Positions 18,362 through 27,083 of a stretch of DNA of 64,000 nt are shown piece by piece. Every line of letters starts with the position of its first letter. Position 1 is the first letter of the stretch. This DNA comes from Solirubrobacter sp963848475. GTDB taxonomy: Bacteria; Actinomycetota; Thermoleophilia; Solirubrobacterales; Solirubrobacteraceae. Made by a program: the position numbers and the translations under genes. Below the pieces are notes generated by a model that saw only the letters and a list, made by a program, of their open reading frames with translations, did no database searches and was not told the DNA's origin. Location of the stretch: contig CAWKDW010000020.1 of assembly GCA_963848475.1 (NCBI GenBank), forward strand, positions 744,001 to 808,000, read 5' to 3'.

Positions 18362-21300
18362 GTGCACCTGAGCTCGATCACCCTGAAGGGCTTCAAGTCC
18401 TTCCCCGACCGCACGCGGCTGACCTTCTCGCCCGGCGTGTCGGTGATCGTCGGGCCCAACGGCTCGGGCAAGTCCAATATCACCGACGCGGTGCTGTGGG
18501 CGATGGGCGAGCAGTCGCCCCTGGCCGTTCGCGGCCAGTCGATGCAGGACGTGATCTTCGCGGGTGCCCGCGGCGTCCAGGCGCGAGCCGAGGCCGAGGT
18601 CGAGGTCGTGCTCGACAACGCCTCCGGTGGGCTGGACCTGCCGGTCGGCGAGGTCTCGATCCTGCGGCGGCTGAACCGCGCGGGGGAGGGCGAGTACCGC
18701 ATCAACGGCGCCAAGTGCCGGCTCGTCGACGTGATCGAGATCCTCTCCGACACGGGCCTCGGCAAGGAGATGCACTCCGTCGTCTCCCAGGGCCGCGTCG
18801 AGGCGATCGTCACCTCCAAGCCGCGCGACCGGCGGATGCTGATCGAGGAGGCGGCCGGGCTCGGCAAGCACCGCAAGCGCCGCCGTCGCGCGCAGCTCAA
18901 GCTCGAGCGCACGCAGGACAACCTGGATCGCGCGCTGGACGTCGAGCGCGAGGCGCGGACACGGCTGAAGCCTTTGAAGCGCCAGGCCGAGGCCGCCGAG
19001 CTGCACGAGCGCATCGAGCGCCAGAGCGACGAGGCGCGCTGGACCCTCGCCCGCGACGGTGCTCGCTCCGCGCGGGCCGCACTGTCGGGGGCCGAGGCCG
19101 CCGTCGCGGCTGCCCGCGCCGCCGCCGAGACGGTCGAGGCGGAGCTCGTCGCCGTGGGCGTGCGCCGCGAGGCCGCGGAAGAGGCGCTGTCCGCGCGGGG
19201 CTCGGAGCGCGAGAGCCTGTCGTCGCGCTTCTACTCCGCCAAGTCGTCCGCCGAGCGGCTCGGGATGCGGCTGGATTCGGCCCAGCGCACCGCGGCGGAG
19301 CTGGCCGAGCGGGCCGCTCGCCGGATGAGCGCGATCGAGCGCCTGGAGGCCGAGGCGCAAGCCGACACCGGGCGACGACGGCGCCGCCGCCCGCATCGCG
19401 TCGTTGCAGACCGAACTCGCGGAGCTGGCGCAGGACTACCGGACCCGCCTGGAGCAGGAGCTCGCCGAGCTCGAAGCCCGCCGCGAGGCCGCGACCGCGC
19501 TGCTCGCCGAGCGCGCGGGCCTCGCGGGCGCCGCCGCCGCGCGCCGTCAGTCGGGCGAAGCCGCCGCCGAGGCCGCCCGCCGCGCCCGCCGCGACCTCGA
19601 CAACGCGGCCGAGAAGGCCCGCCGCGAGTCCGCGCGCGTCGGGGCCGAGCTGGCCAAGGTCAACCAGTTCCTGCGCGCCAACGCCGGTGCCCCGGGCGGC
19701 GCCACCGCGTTGGCCGACGTCGTCTCCGCGGCCCCGGGCTACGAGCTCGCGCTGGCCGCGGCCCTCGGCCCCCGCCTCCGTGCGGCGGTGGCGCCGGACC
19801 TCGCTTCGGGTGCCGCGCTGCTGTCGAAGGCCGGCAAGGACGGAGCCGCCGCGCTGATCGTGCCCGAGGAGGCCCTGGGCTCACCCGCCCCCGTGGCGCT
19901 CGGCTCGTCGGCGTCGCCCGATGCCGCCGCCGCGCGAGCGGCCGCTTCGGCGGCGCGCGACGCCGCCCCTGCGGCGCACGGCGCCGGCGCAGCGGGCTCG
20001 CCCCCCGTCACCGCCGGGCTTTCCGCCACCGAGGCGGCGATGCCACTTCCGCGGCACCGCTCGTTCCCAGGGTCGACCTCGTTCCCGGGCTCCGAGGGCG
20101 CTCCCGTGCCGGCGGCTCCCGCGCCGGCCTCCGAGAGCGCTCCCGGGCCGGCGGCTCCCGCTCCGGCCTCCCGGCCCGCGCCGCCCGCGCCCGGCGCCGA
20201 GCCCCTCGCTTCCCACGTCCGCGCCACCGGTGACGCCGACCGCCGGCGGCTCGCGGCCCTGCTGCTCGCCGATGTCTGGGTCGTCGAGTCCGTCGACGGC
20301 CTCGATCCCGCCTTTCGCGGCGTCGCCGTCACCAAGGACGGGCGTGTCTGGTCACCCGGCACACGTGAGCTGCGGCAGGTGTCGCCCGGCGGCGCGGATC
20401 GGGTGCTCGCCGAGCGCAACCGCCGCGACGCCCTCGTCGCCCAGGTCGAAGTCGCCGCCCAGGCCGAGCGGGCCGCGCAGGTCGAGGTCGAGGCCGCGCA
20501 GGCGAGGGTCGCCGAGGCCGACGCCGCCCGTGACGCGATCGACCGCGAGGCACGGGCCGCCTCGCGGGCCCGCGACGAGGCCGCGGAGGCCGAGCGGCAT
20601 GCCCGCTGGGTGATCCAGCAGCGGCGCGCCGCGCCCGACGAGGGCCCCAGTGCGCAGCGGCGCGCGCAGGTCGAGTCCGCGATCAAGACCGAGCAGCGGC
20701 TGGCGGAACGAGCCGAGCGCGAACGCAGCGAGCGCGCTCGCCGGCTCGAGCACGAGCGCCGCCGGCTCGAGCGCGATCAGGCGCTCAAGCCGGTCGCGGA
20801 CCGGCTCGCCGCCGCGCTCAGCGCGGCCGGCGCCGCGATCACGACCCGGGTCGAGGTGCTCGAGGCCGAACTGGCCGCCGACCGCGCCGCGGGGGAGAAG
20901 CTGACCACCGAGCTCCGTGCCTGCGCCGCCGAGGAGGCGAGCGTCCATGGCCGCGTCAAACAGCGCGGCGAGGAGGTCACCCGCGGTGAGGTCCGCGCGC
21001 AGCAGGCCCGCGATCACGCGCAGGACGCCGAGACGGAGCTTTCACGGCTCGCGGAGAAGCTCGGTCTCCCGCCCGAGCCGTCCGAGGAGCCACTCCCCGA
21101 GCAGGAGCGCTCGACGCTGCTCACCCGCATCGAGCGCCTGCAGCGGCGGCGCGAGCAGCTCGGCCCGGTGAACCCGCTCGCGCTCGAGGAGTACAAGGAG
21201 GCGCTGGAGCACGTCGAGGAGCTCGAGCGCCAGCGCGAGGATCTGGAGACCGCGCTACGCGAGCTGGCCGGCCTGATCCGCGACACCGATCGCCGCATCA

Positions 21301-21852
21301 AGGAGGCCTTCGAGGAGACCTTCAACGCGGCGGCCAAGAACTTCGAGGAGGTCGTCGAGCACCTCTTCCCGGGCGGCCGCGGCAACCTGCGGCTCGTCCG
21401 CGAGGACTCCGGCCCGCGCCCGGTGCTCGGCGGCGCCGAGGCCGAGGAGGCGCCCGAGGAACCCGAGGACGACGACGCGTCGCCCGAGGACAAGATGGGC
21501 GTCGAGATCGAGATCACGCCCGCGGGCAAGTCCACCAAGCGCCTGACGCTGCTCTCCGGCGGCGAGAAGTCGATGACCGCGCTCGCGTTCCTGTTCGCGG
21601 TCTTCCTCGCCCGCCCGTGCCCGTTCTACATCCTCGACGAGGTCGAGGCCGCGCTCGACGACCTCAACATCGACCGCTTCCTGAAGGTCCTGCGCTCGTT
21701 CTCGGGCCGCGCGCAGTTCATCGTCGTGACGCACCAGAAGCGCACGATGGAGGCCGCGGACTCGCTGTACGGTGTGTCGATGGCCGGCAACGGCGTCTCG
21801 AAGGTGATCTCGCGCCGGCTGCCGCAGCGCGGTGGAGGACGAGGCGGCATGA
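18362..21852 (+). CDS. smc: Chromosome partition protein SMC, with Ala/Pro insertion in the hinge and two frame interruptions
   Basis: About 1162 residues, start GTG 18362 (VHLSSITLKGFKSF). Walker A is GPNGSGKSN (about residue 33) and the C-terminal ATPase half has LTLLSGGEKSMTALAF and Walker B FYILDEVEAALDD. Long coiled coils flank a hinge (about residues 440-700 in the corrected frame). SMC dimers with ScpAB compact and segregate the chromosome. The hinge carries a roughly 110-residue low-complexity Ala/Pro/Ser stretch (19875-20205). One extra G near 19372 breaks the frame between AQADTG and DDGAAARIASL; another near 21830 lets the frame read past the natural end, which is expected at TGA 21850-21852 (QRAVEDEAA). 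Confidence 0.94.
20100..20177 (+). repeat. Two-copy 39-base tandem repeat inside the SMC hinge insertion
   Basis: Two adjacent copies (20100-20138 and 20139-20177) encode APVPAAPAPASES and APGPAAPAPASRP. Just before, SFPGSTSFPGS is a shorter repeat. The 39-base unit keeps the reading frame when it expands or contracts, so the insertion length may vary between strains. Confidence 0.7.
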
Positions 21853-22248
21853 GCGAACGGCGACGCCACCGTCGAGGAGCCTGTCGATCCGCAGGTCAGC
21901 GACTCCTCCGCCGTGTTCGGCTCCGGCGCGGTCGCCAGTTCGGTCGCCGTCGCGGGCTCGATCGGCGTGGTCGGCGCCGCGGGCGTGATCGGCAGCGCGG
22001 GCGTCGCGGGAGCCTCCGGCGTCGCGGGCAGCGTCGCGGTCACGGGCAGCACGGCCGTCGTCGGCAGCGCCGGCGTCGCGCTCAGCGCGGGCATCGTCGG
22101 CTCGGCCGGCATCCTCGTCGGGCTCGGGAACGTCGGCTGCGCAGGTTGCATCGGCTGTATCGGCTGCGTCGACTGCAGCGGCTGCGTCGGGTGCATCGGC
22201 TGCGTCGGCCTCAAGGGGGCCGTCGGCAAGATCGGCGTTCACGCTTGA
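21849..22248 (+). CDS. Gly-x-x repeat protein with a cysteine ladder, unknown function, frame interrupted near start
   Basis: After removing one extra G near 21855 the gene runs from ATG 21849 (overlapping the expected smc stop as ATGA) to TGA 22246-22248, about 132 residues. A short acidic head (GDATVEEPVDPQVSDSS) is followed by about 105 residues with Gly at nearly every third position and a hexad like V-x-G-S-x-G. In the last third Ser is replaced by Cys: eight Cys spaced exactly three residues apart (NVGCAGCIGCIGC...GCIGC, codons 22138-22203). Third codon positions are almost all G/C, as in neighbours. No known family is recognised. It could be a beta-solenoid or polyglycine-type fold, a membrane-active glycine-zipper, or a metal binder. 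Antisense proline-rich frames exist, so coding status is not certain. Confidence 0.5.
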
Positions 22249-22607
22249 CCATCCGCCGCGCGATCCCGAACCTCGTGGCGGGCGATCTCGCCGCCGCGCG
22301 TGACTTCTACTCCGGCTTCCTCGGCTTCGACGTCGCGATGGACGAGGAGGGCTTCACGATGTTCGCGTCGCCGAGCAATCGCACGGCGCAGATCACCGTG
22401 GCCGACAAGCACAACCCGGGCCAGGACCGCGGGATCTCCGAGGCGAAGGTCTCAGTCGAGGTCGACGACGTCGACGCGCTGCACGACGAGGCCGTCCGCC
22501 GCGGCCTCGAGATCGTCTACCCGCTCACCGACGAGCCGTGGGGCATCCGCCGGTTCTTCGTGCGCGACCCGGACGGCACCGTCATCAACGTCGCCAAGCA
22601 CCTCTGA
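22245..22607 (+). CDS. Glyoxalase/bleomycin resistance (VOC superfamily) protein
   Basis: A 120-residue VOC-fold protein: TIRRAIPNLVAGDLAAARDFYSGFLGFDV at the start (split here: first strand, then the DFYSGFLGF helix), and FFVRDPDGTVINVAKHL at the end. Such single-domain proteins bind metals or small toxic molecules; substrate unknown. The start is TTG 22245, overlapping the preceding TGA (TTGA). A reading fused in frame with smc exists only because of the smc frame breaks and is not believed. Confidence 0.85.
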   Translation: MTIRRAIPNLVAGDLAAARDFYSGFLGFDVAMDEEGFTMFASPSNRTAQITVADKHNPGQDRGISEAKVSVEVDDVDALHDEAVRRGLEIVYPLTDEPWGIRRFFVRDPDGTVINVAKHL

Positions 22608-22619
22608 GCCGGGGTCCGG

Positions 22620-22633
22620 GGGGCGGTAGCCCC
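22620..22633. terminator. Short GC hairpin between convergent genes
   Basis: GGGGC-GGTA-GCCCC forms a five-base stem in the 28-base gap between the glyoxalase (plus) and the gene ending at 22636 (minus). No T-run is present, so strength is uncertain. Confidence 0.4.
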
Positions 22634-22635
22634 GA

Positions 22636-22983
22636 TCAGAACAGAGCGCGCAGCACTTCGATCGCGACGACGCCCGCGACGACGAGCACCGCGATCAGCG
22701 CCATGGCCACGGTGGCGGCCACGCCCGCGCCGACCCGGGCCAGTTGCCGGCTCGTCTGCTGTGCCGAGGTCGGCAGCCGCCGCTCGGCCATGAAGAGCAG
22801 GACCGCGCCCAGCACGCCGGCGCCGTACTCCGAGCGCTCGGCCTCGCTGACCCGCTCGCGCCAGCGCACGGTCATCTCGCGCGCCTCGCGGCGTTTGCGG
22901 ACGGCACGGCGCGGCAGCCGCTCGAGGCGGCTTTCCCAGTAGGTGAGCGACTCACGGGCCTCAGGGAGCGCTGACATCACCAT
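22636..22983 (-). CDS. Small protein with one C-terminal membrane helix, unknown
   Basis: About 115 residues; ATG 22983 or ATG 22977 (MSALPEARESLTYWESRLERL). Residues 10-60 are very basic and helical (RLERLPRRAVRKRREAREM); residues about 85-112 form a hydrophobic helix (VGAGVAATVAMALIAVLVVA). It may be a tail-anchored membrane protein. I do not recognise the family. It is divergent from ftsY, whose start is 67 bases away. Confidence 0.6.
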   Translation of the reverse strand: MVMSALPEARESLTYWESRLERLPRRAVRKRREAREMTVRWRERVSEAERSEYGAGVLGAVLLFMAERRLPTSAQQTSRQLARVGAGVAATVAMALIAVLVVAGVVAIEVLRALF

Positions 22984-23034
22984 CGAGGATAACGCCGGTT
23001 CTGGCGCCAGAACGTCATCCCGCGGCCCACGCCG

Positions 23035-23040
23035 TATCCT
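23035..23040 (+). promoter_or_regulatory. Candidate -10 box (TATCCT) for ftsY
   Basis: TATCCT ends 10 bases before the ftsY ATG in the short gap between divergent genes, identical to the hexamer before rpmF and rpsP. Confidence 0.35.
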
Positions 23041-23050
23041 GCCCGACCGC

Positions 23051-24049
23051 ATGGCCCGTGACTGGCAAGACCTGTTCGTCCTCGACGACTCCGCCCCCGT
23101 GGCGCCCCAGCCTGAACCCGAGCGCGAGGAGAGCCGCCGCGGCTTCTTCAAGCGTCTGCGCGAGAACATGCGCAAGACCCGCGAGGCACTCGCCGCCGAG
23201 GTGCAGGCGACGCTGTTCGAGGGCGACCTCGACGAGTCGACCTGGGAGCGTCTCGAGGAGGCGCTGATCTACGCCGACGTCGGGGCTCGCACGACCGCCC
23301 AGGTCGTCGAGGAGCTCGAGCGCGAGGCCGAGGAGGGCACGCTCGTCGGCGGCGAGGCGCTGACCAACCGCCTCGCGGAGCTGCTCGCCCAGCTCGCCCG
23401 CACCGGCGACGACAAGATCGACCTTCGCCCCGACCCGACGGTGATCCTCGTCGTCGGCGTCAACGGCACCGGCAAGACGACCACGATCGGCAAGCTGTCG
23501 TGGCACCTGCGCAAGACGCTCGGCCTGACGGTCGTGATCGGCGCGGCGGACACGTTCCGCGCCGCCGCGGTCGAGCAGCTCGAGCGCTGGGGGGAGCGGG
23601 CCGGCGTCGACGTCATCAAGGGCCCGGAGGGCTCGGACCCGGGCGCGGTCGCCTTCGACGCGATCGCCCGCGGGCGCGAGCGCGGCGCCGACGTGATCAT
23701 CATCGACACCGCCGGCCGGCTGCACACGCAGACCAACCTGATGGACGAGCTGACCAAGGTCCGCCGCGTGATCACCAAGCTGATGCCGGACGCGCCGCAC
23801 GAGACGCTGATGACCGTCGACGCCACGACGGGCCAGAACGGCGTCCGCCAGGCGAAGCTCTTCGGCGAGGCCGTGGACGTCACGGGGATCATCCTCACCA
23901 AGCTCGACGGGACGGCCAAGGGCGGCATCGCGCTGGCGATCGCCAACGAGCTCGGGATCCCGGTGAAGCTCATCGGCATCGGCGAGCAGCTCGAGGATCT
24001 GCGCCCGTTTGACGCCGATGACTTCGCCCGCGCGCTGCTGACTGCGTAA
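23051..24049 (+). CDS. ftsY: Signal recognition particle receptor FtsY
   Basis: A 332-residue SRP GTPase. The N domain (helical, RRGFFKRLRENMRKTREAL) is followed by the G domain: G1 GVNGTGKTTT (about residue 136), DTFRAAAVEQL, G3 DTAGRLHTQTNL, G4 TKLDGTAKGG and closing GIGEQLEDLRPFD. It docks Ffh-ribosome complexes at the membrane; an acidic N-terminal A domain is very short here (about 30 residues). ATG 23051 is chosen because upstream codons lack conservation. ffh lies 3 kb downstream. Confidence 0.96.
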   Translation: MARDWQDLFVLDDSAPVAPQPEPEREESRRGFFKRLRENMRKTREALAAEVQATLFEGDLDESTWERLEEALIYADVGARTTAQVVEELEREAEEGTLVGGEALTNRLAELLAQLARTGDDKIDLRPDPTVILVVGVNGTGKTTTIGKLSWHLRKTLGLTVVIGAADTFRAAAVEQLERWGERAGVDVIKGPEGSDPGAVAFDAIARGRERGADVIIIDTAGRLHTQTNLMDELTKVRRVITKLMPDAPHETLMTVDATTGQNGVRQAKLFGEAVDVTGIILTKLDGTAKGGIALAIANELGIPVKLIGIGEQLEDLRPFDADDFARALLTA

Positions 24050-24086
24050 CCCGGTACCCCGTAACGGATACGATCGGACGTAGGAC

Positions 24087-24518
24087 ATGGATCCCTGGGT
24101 ACTCTGGCTGATCGCCGCAGTGCTGCTCGCCGTCGGCGAGGCGGTCACCATGAGCCTGTTTCTCGCTCCATTCGCGGGCGGAGCCGCCGTCGCGGCGATC
24201 CTCGCGGCCGCCGGTGCGGGCGCGACGGTCGAGTGGGCGTCGTTCCTCGTGGTCTCGGTCGTCCTGCTCGCCGCGCTGCGCCCGGTCGCACGCCAGCATC
24301 AGCGCTCACGCGGCCGCGTCCGGACAGGAACCGCCGCGCTGGTGGGGCAGACGGCGACGGTCGTGGAGCGCATCGCGAACGTCGAGGGGATCGGCTGCGT
24401 CAAGCTCGACGGCGAGATCTGGACGGCGCGAGCGTACGACGACGACGAAGTCATCGAGCCCGGGACCCGCGTTCAGGTGCTCGAGATCCGGGGCGCCACG
24501 GCGCTCGTCAGCGAATGA
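24087..24518 (+). CDS. NfeD-like membrane protein with OB-fold domain
   Basis: A 143-residue protein: two or three N-terminal hydrophobic helices (WVLWLIAAVLLAVGEAV, then AGGAAVAAILAAAGAGA and a third), followed from residue 80 by a small beta-barrel domain (LVGQTATVVERIANVEGIGCVKLDGEIW) typical of NfeD. NfeD proteins pair with SPFH/stomatin proteins in membrane microdomains, and the next gene, 10 bases away, is exactly that partner. Confidence 0.88.
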   Translation: MDPWVLWLIAAVLLAVGEAVTMSLFLAPFAGGAAVAAILAAAGAGATVEWASFLVVSVVLLAALRPVARQHQRSRGRVRTGTAALVGQTATVVERIANVEGIGCVKLDGEIWTARAYDDDEVIEPGTRVQVLEIRGATALVSE

Positions 24519-24528
24519 GGGAGAACGC

Positions 24529-25578
24529 ATGACCGCAGGTCTGATCGCCCTGATCATCCTGGCTCTGTTCGTGTTCATCTTGGCCGCGATGGGCGTGCGC
24601 ATCGTTCCGCAGGCGCGAGCGGGCGTCGTCGAGCGCCTCGGGCGCTACTCGCGCACGCTGGAGCCGGGGCTGACGCTGATCATGCCGTTCATCGATCGCG
24701 TGAAGCCGCTGATCGATCTCCGCGAGCAGGTCGTCACGTTCGCCCCGCAGCCGGTGATCACCGAGGACAACCTGGTGGTCGGCATCGACACCGTCATCTA
24801 CTTCACGGTCACCGATCCGCGCGCCGCGACCTATGAGGTCGCGAATCCGCTGCAGGCGATCGAGCAGCTCACCGTGACGACCCTGCGCAACGTGATCGGC
24901 GGCATGACGCTCGAGGAGACGCTGACCTCCCGCGACAGCGTCAACAACCAGCTCCGCGCGGTGCTGGACGACGCGACGGGCCGCTGGGGCATCCGCGTCG
25001 GCCGCGTCGAGCTGAAGTCGGTCGAGCCGCCCCGCACCGTCCAGGAGGCGATGGAGAAGCAGATGCGCGCCGAGCGCGACCGCCGCGCCACGATCCTCAC
25101 CGCCGAGGGCGTCAAGCAGTCCCAGATCCTGACCGCGGAGGGCGAGAAGCAGTCCGCCGTGCTCCGGGCCGAGGGCCAGCGGACCGCCGCGATCCTCAAG
25201 GCCGAGGGCGAGGCGAAGGCGATCGAGACGGTCTTCGGCGCGATCCACGACGGCGCGCCCGACCAGGCGCTGCTCTCCTACCAGTACCTGCAGATGCTCC
25301 CCGAGCTCGCCCGCGGCGAGGCGAACAAGATCTTCGTCATCCCGTCGGAGTTCTCGCAGGCGCTCGGCGGCATCGCCTCGCGCTTCGCGGACGGCGTCGC
25401 CCCGACCGCCAAGCCCAAGCCGCGCTCGCGCAACACGGACGAGATCGACGCCCGCGCGGCCGCCGACGCCGAGGAAGCCGCCCGGGCCGCCCGCGAGGCC
25501 GCCGCACTGGCCGAGAGCGCGCACTCCGCTGGCCCGCCGCGCGAGATCGCGCCGCCCCCGCCCGAACCGCCGTCCTGA
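24529..25578 (+). CDS. SPFH/stomatin-like membrane protein
   Basis: A 349-residue protein with an N-terminal membrane helix (LIALIILALFVFILAAMGV) and the SPFH domain (VPQARAGVVERLGRYSRTLEPG...GIDTVIYFTVTDPR). A long coiled coil with repeated LTAEGxKQS / LRAEGQRTA / LKAEGEAKA units follows, then an Ala/Pro-rich tail. It forms oligomeric membrane scaffolds, probably with the NfeD-like partner upstream. An AGGGAG Shine-Dalgarno sequence supports ATG 24529. Confidence 0.92.
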   Translation: MTAGLIALIILALFVFILAAMGVRIVPQARAGVVERLGRYSRTLEPGLTLIMPFIDRVKPLIDLREQVVTFAPQPVITEDNLVVGIDTVIYFTVTDPRAATYEVANPLQAIEQLTVTTLRNVIGGMTLEETLTSRDSVNNQLRAVLDDATGRWGIRVGRVELKSVEPPRTVQEAMEKQMRAERDRRATILTAEGVKQSQILTAEGEKQSAVLRAEGQRTAAILKAEGEAKAIETVFGAIHDGAPDQALLSYQYLQMLPELARGEANKIFVIPSEFSQALGGIASRFADGVAPTAKPKPRSRNTDEIDARAAADAEEAARAAREAAALAESAHSAGPPREIAPPPPEPPS

Positions 25579-25584
25579 ACCGTG

Positions 25585-25609
25585 GGGGGCGGCGCCTGCC
25601 GCCGCCCCC
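25585..25609. terminator. Strong bidirectional GC hairpin
   Basis: A perfect 10-base stem (GGGGGCGGCG / CGCCGCCCCC) with loop CCTGC lies in the 38-base gap between the convergent SPFH and sthA genes. Confidence 0.65.
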
Positions 25610-25616
25610 TCGAAGC

Positions 25617-27020
25617 TCAGGTGCCGAAGCTCGCCATCGCCTTGATCCGGTTGTCGGCGTCCAGCGCCGCCACCTTGTAGGACTCCGCGAACGTCGGGTA
25701 GTTGAAGACCGCGGTCACGAGGAAATCGAGGCCGCCGGCGCCGTGCGCCATCACGGCCTGGCCGATGTGCACCAGGTCGGTGGCGCTCGTGCCGAGCACG
25801 TGAACGCCGAGGATCCGGCGGTCCTCGGACGAGACGAGGAGCTTGAGGATCCCGTCGCGGTCGCCGGAGATGACGCCGCGCGCGAGCTCGCTCCAGCGGG
25901 CGATCCCGCACACGTAGGGCACCGCGCTGTCGGTCAGCTGCTCCTCGGTGGCGCCGACCATGGCCAGCTCAGGGATCGCGTAGACGCCGTACGGGATCAG
26001 CTCCGGGAGCTGGCTGACCGGCTGGTCGAACGCGTGCAGCGCGGCGATCCGGCCCTGCTCCATCGCGGTCGCCGCCAGTCCGGCGCCGCCCGAGACGTCG
26101 CCGACGGCGAAGATGTGCGGCACGGTCGTGCGGTAGTTGGCGTCGACCTTCAGCCGACCGCGCTTGTCGGTCTCCAGCCCCGTCTTCTCCAGCCCGAGGC
26201 CGGCGGTGTCGCCCTGGCGACCGGTCGCGTAGAGCACGGTCTCGGACACGATCTCCTTGCCCGAGGCCAGCCGCAACCGCGCGCCGCGGCCCGGCAGCGC
26301 CTCGACCGCGTCGACCTTCTCGCGCAGCCGGAACGTGACGTTGCGCCGGCGCAGCAGGTACTGGAAGGCCTCGCCGATCTCGGCGTCCAGGAACGAGAGG
26401 ACCCGGTCGCGCTGGTCGACGACGGTCACCTTCGCGCCCAGGGCGCCGAACATCGACGCGTACTCGACCCCGATCACTCCGGCACCGACGACCGTCATCG
26501 TCCGCGGGACGCGGCTCTCGAGCTTGAGCAGACCGTCGGAGTCGATGATCGTGCGATCGTCGAAGGCGACCGAGTCCGGTCGCGCGGGCCGCGTGCCGGC
26601 CGCGATCACGATCCGCCCGGCGCGGACCGGATCGTCGGAGCCCTCGATCCGGACGGTGTGATCGTCCTCGAAGCGCGCCGCGCCCGAGAGCAGACCGACG
26701 TGATTGCGCCGGAACTGCTCGCGCGTGATCGCCGTCTCGATCGCCACCACCGCGGCGGCCCGATCGAGCAGCTGCTGGATCGCCTGGCGTTCGGATTCCT
26801 CCAATCGCGTCGGGTCGAGGACGTCGAGCGGCCGCGTCGCGAGCTGCTCCAAAGTGGCCTGACGCAGGGTTTTCGACGGAATCGTCCCGGTATGGATCGA
26901 GACGCCGCCGAGCCTGTCGCGGCGCTCCGCGACGGCTACGCGTTTACCGAGTTTCGCGGCCTGGATGGCCGCCTTCTGGCCGCCAGGGCCGGAACCGATG
27001 ACAAGGAGATCGACTTCCAC
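25617..27020 (-). CDS. sthA: Soluble pyridine nucleotide transhydrogenase (Si-specific), flavoprotein
   Basis: A 467-residue member of the pyridine nucleotide-disulfide oxidoreductase family. FAD-binding GSGPGG is at residues 9-14, the NAD-binding GAGVIGVEYASMFG near 180, the second FAD motif FAVGDVSGG near 310 and a C-terminal dimerisation domain. At the usual redox-cysteine site the sequence is GGVSIHTGTIPSKT: both cysteines of disulfide reductases are missing, which fits SthA, but even the single Cys many SthA proteins keep is Ser here. It equilibrates NADH and NADPH in the cytosol. It is convergent to the SPFH gene and divergent from ffh. Confidence 0.9.
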   Translation of the reverse strand: MEVDLLVIGSGPGGQKAAIQAAKLGKRVAVAERRDRLGGVSIHTGTIPSKTLRQATLEQLATRPLDVLDPTRLEESERQAIQQLLDRAAAVVAIETAITREQFRRNHVGLLSGAARFEDDHTVRIEGSDDPVRAGRIVIAAGTRPARPDSVAFDDRTIIDSDGLLKLESRVPRTMTVVGAGVIGVEYASMFGALGAKVTVVDQRDRVLSFLDAEIGEAFQYLLRRRNVTFRLREKVDAVEALPGRGARLRLASGKEIVSETVLYATGRQGDTAGLGLEKTGLETDKRGRLKVDANYRTTVPHIFAVGDVSGGAGLAATAMEQGRIAALHAFDQPVSQLPELIPYGVYAIPELAMVGATEEQLTDSAVPYVCGIARWSELARGVISGDRDGILKLLVSSEDRRILGVHVLGTSATDLVHIGQAVMAHGAGGLDFLVTAVFNYPTFAESYKVAALDADNRIKAMASFGT

Positions 27021-27083
27021 GCCCGCAAGTCTCCCCTAACGGGGTCACCGGCAGCATGGACCCTGGGTAGAGTTTCGGAGACG

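Noticed and set aside
16267..19014. Very long open frame on the minus strand (about 915 codons) across plsX, rnc and smc
   Set aside because: Antisense to four conserved genes; composition is the typical Arg/Leu/Ala-rich mirror of high-GC coding sequence.
21255..22229. Minus-strand Pro/Thr-rich frame opposite the Gly-Cys gene
   Set aside because: Continues as antisense of smc without a stop; context supports the plus strand, though not beyond doubt.
19404..22607. Apparent SMC-glyoxalase fusion protein
   Set aside because: The fusion arises only because extra bases near 21830 and 21855 hide the smc stop and shift the small gene; three separate genes fit better.
25743..27083. Long N-terminal extension of Ffh
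   Set aside because: It is the mirror of sthA; the conserved Ffh start is ATG 27084.
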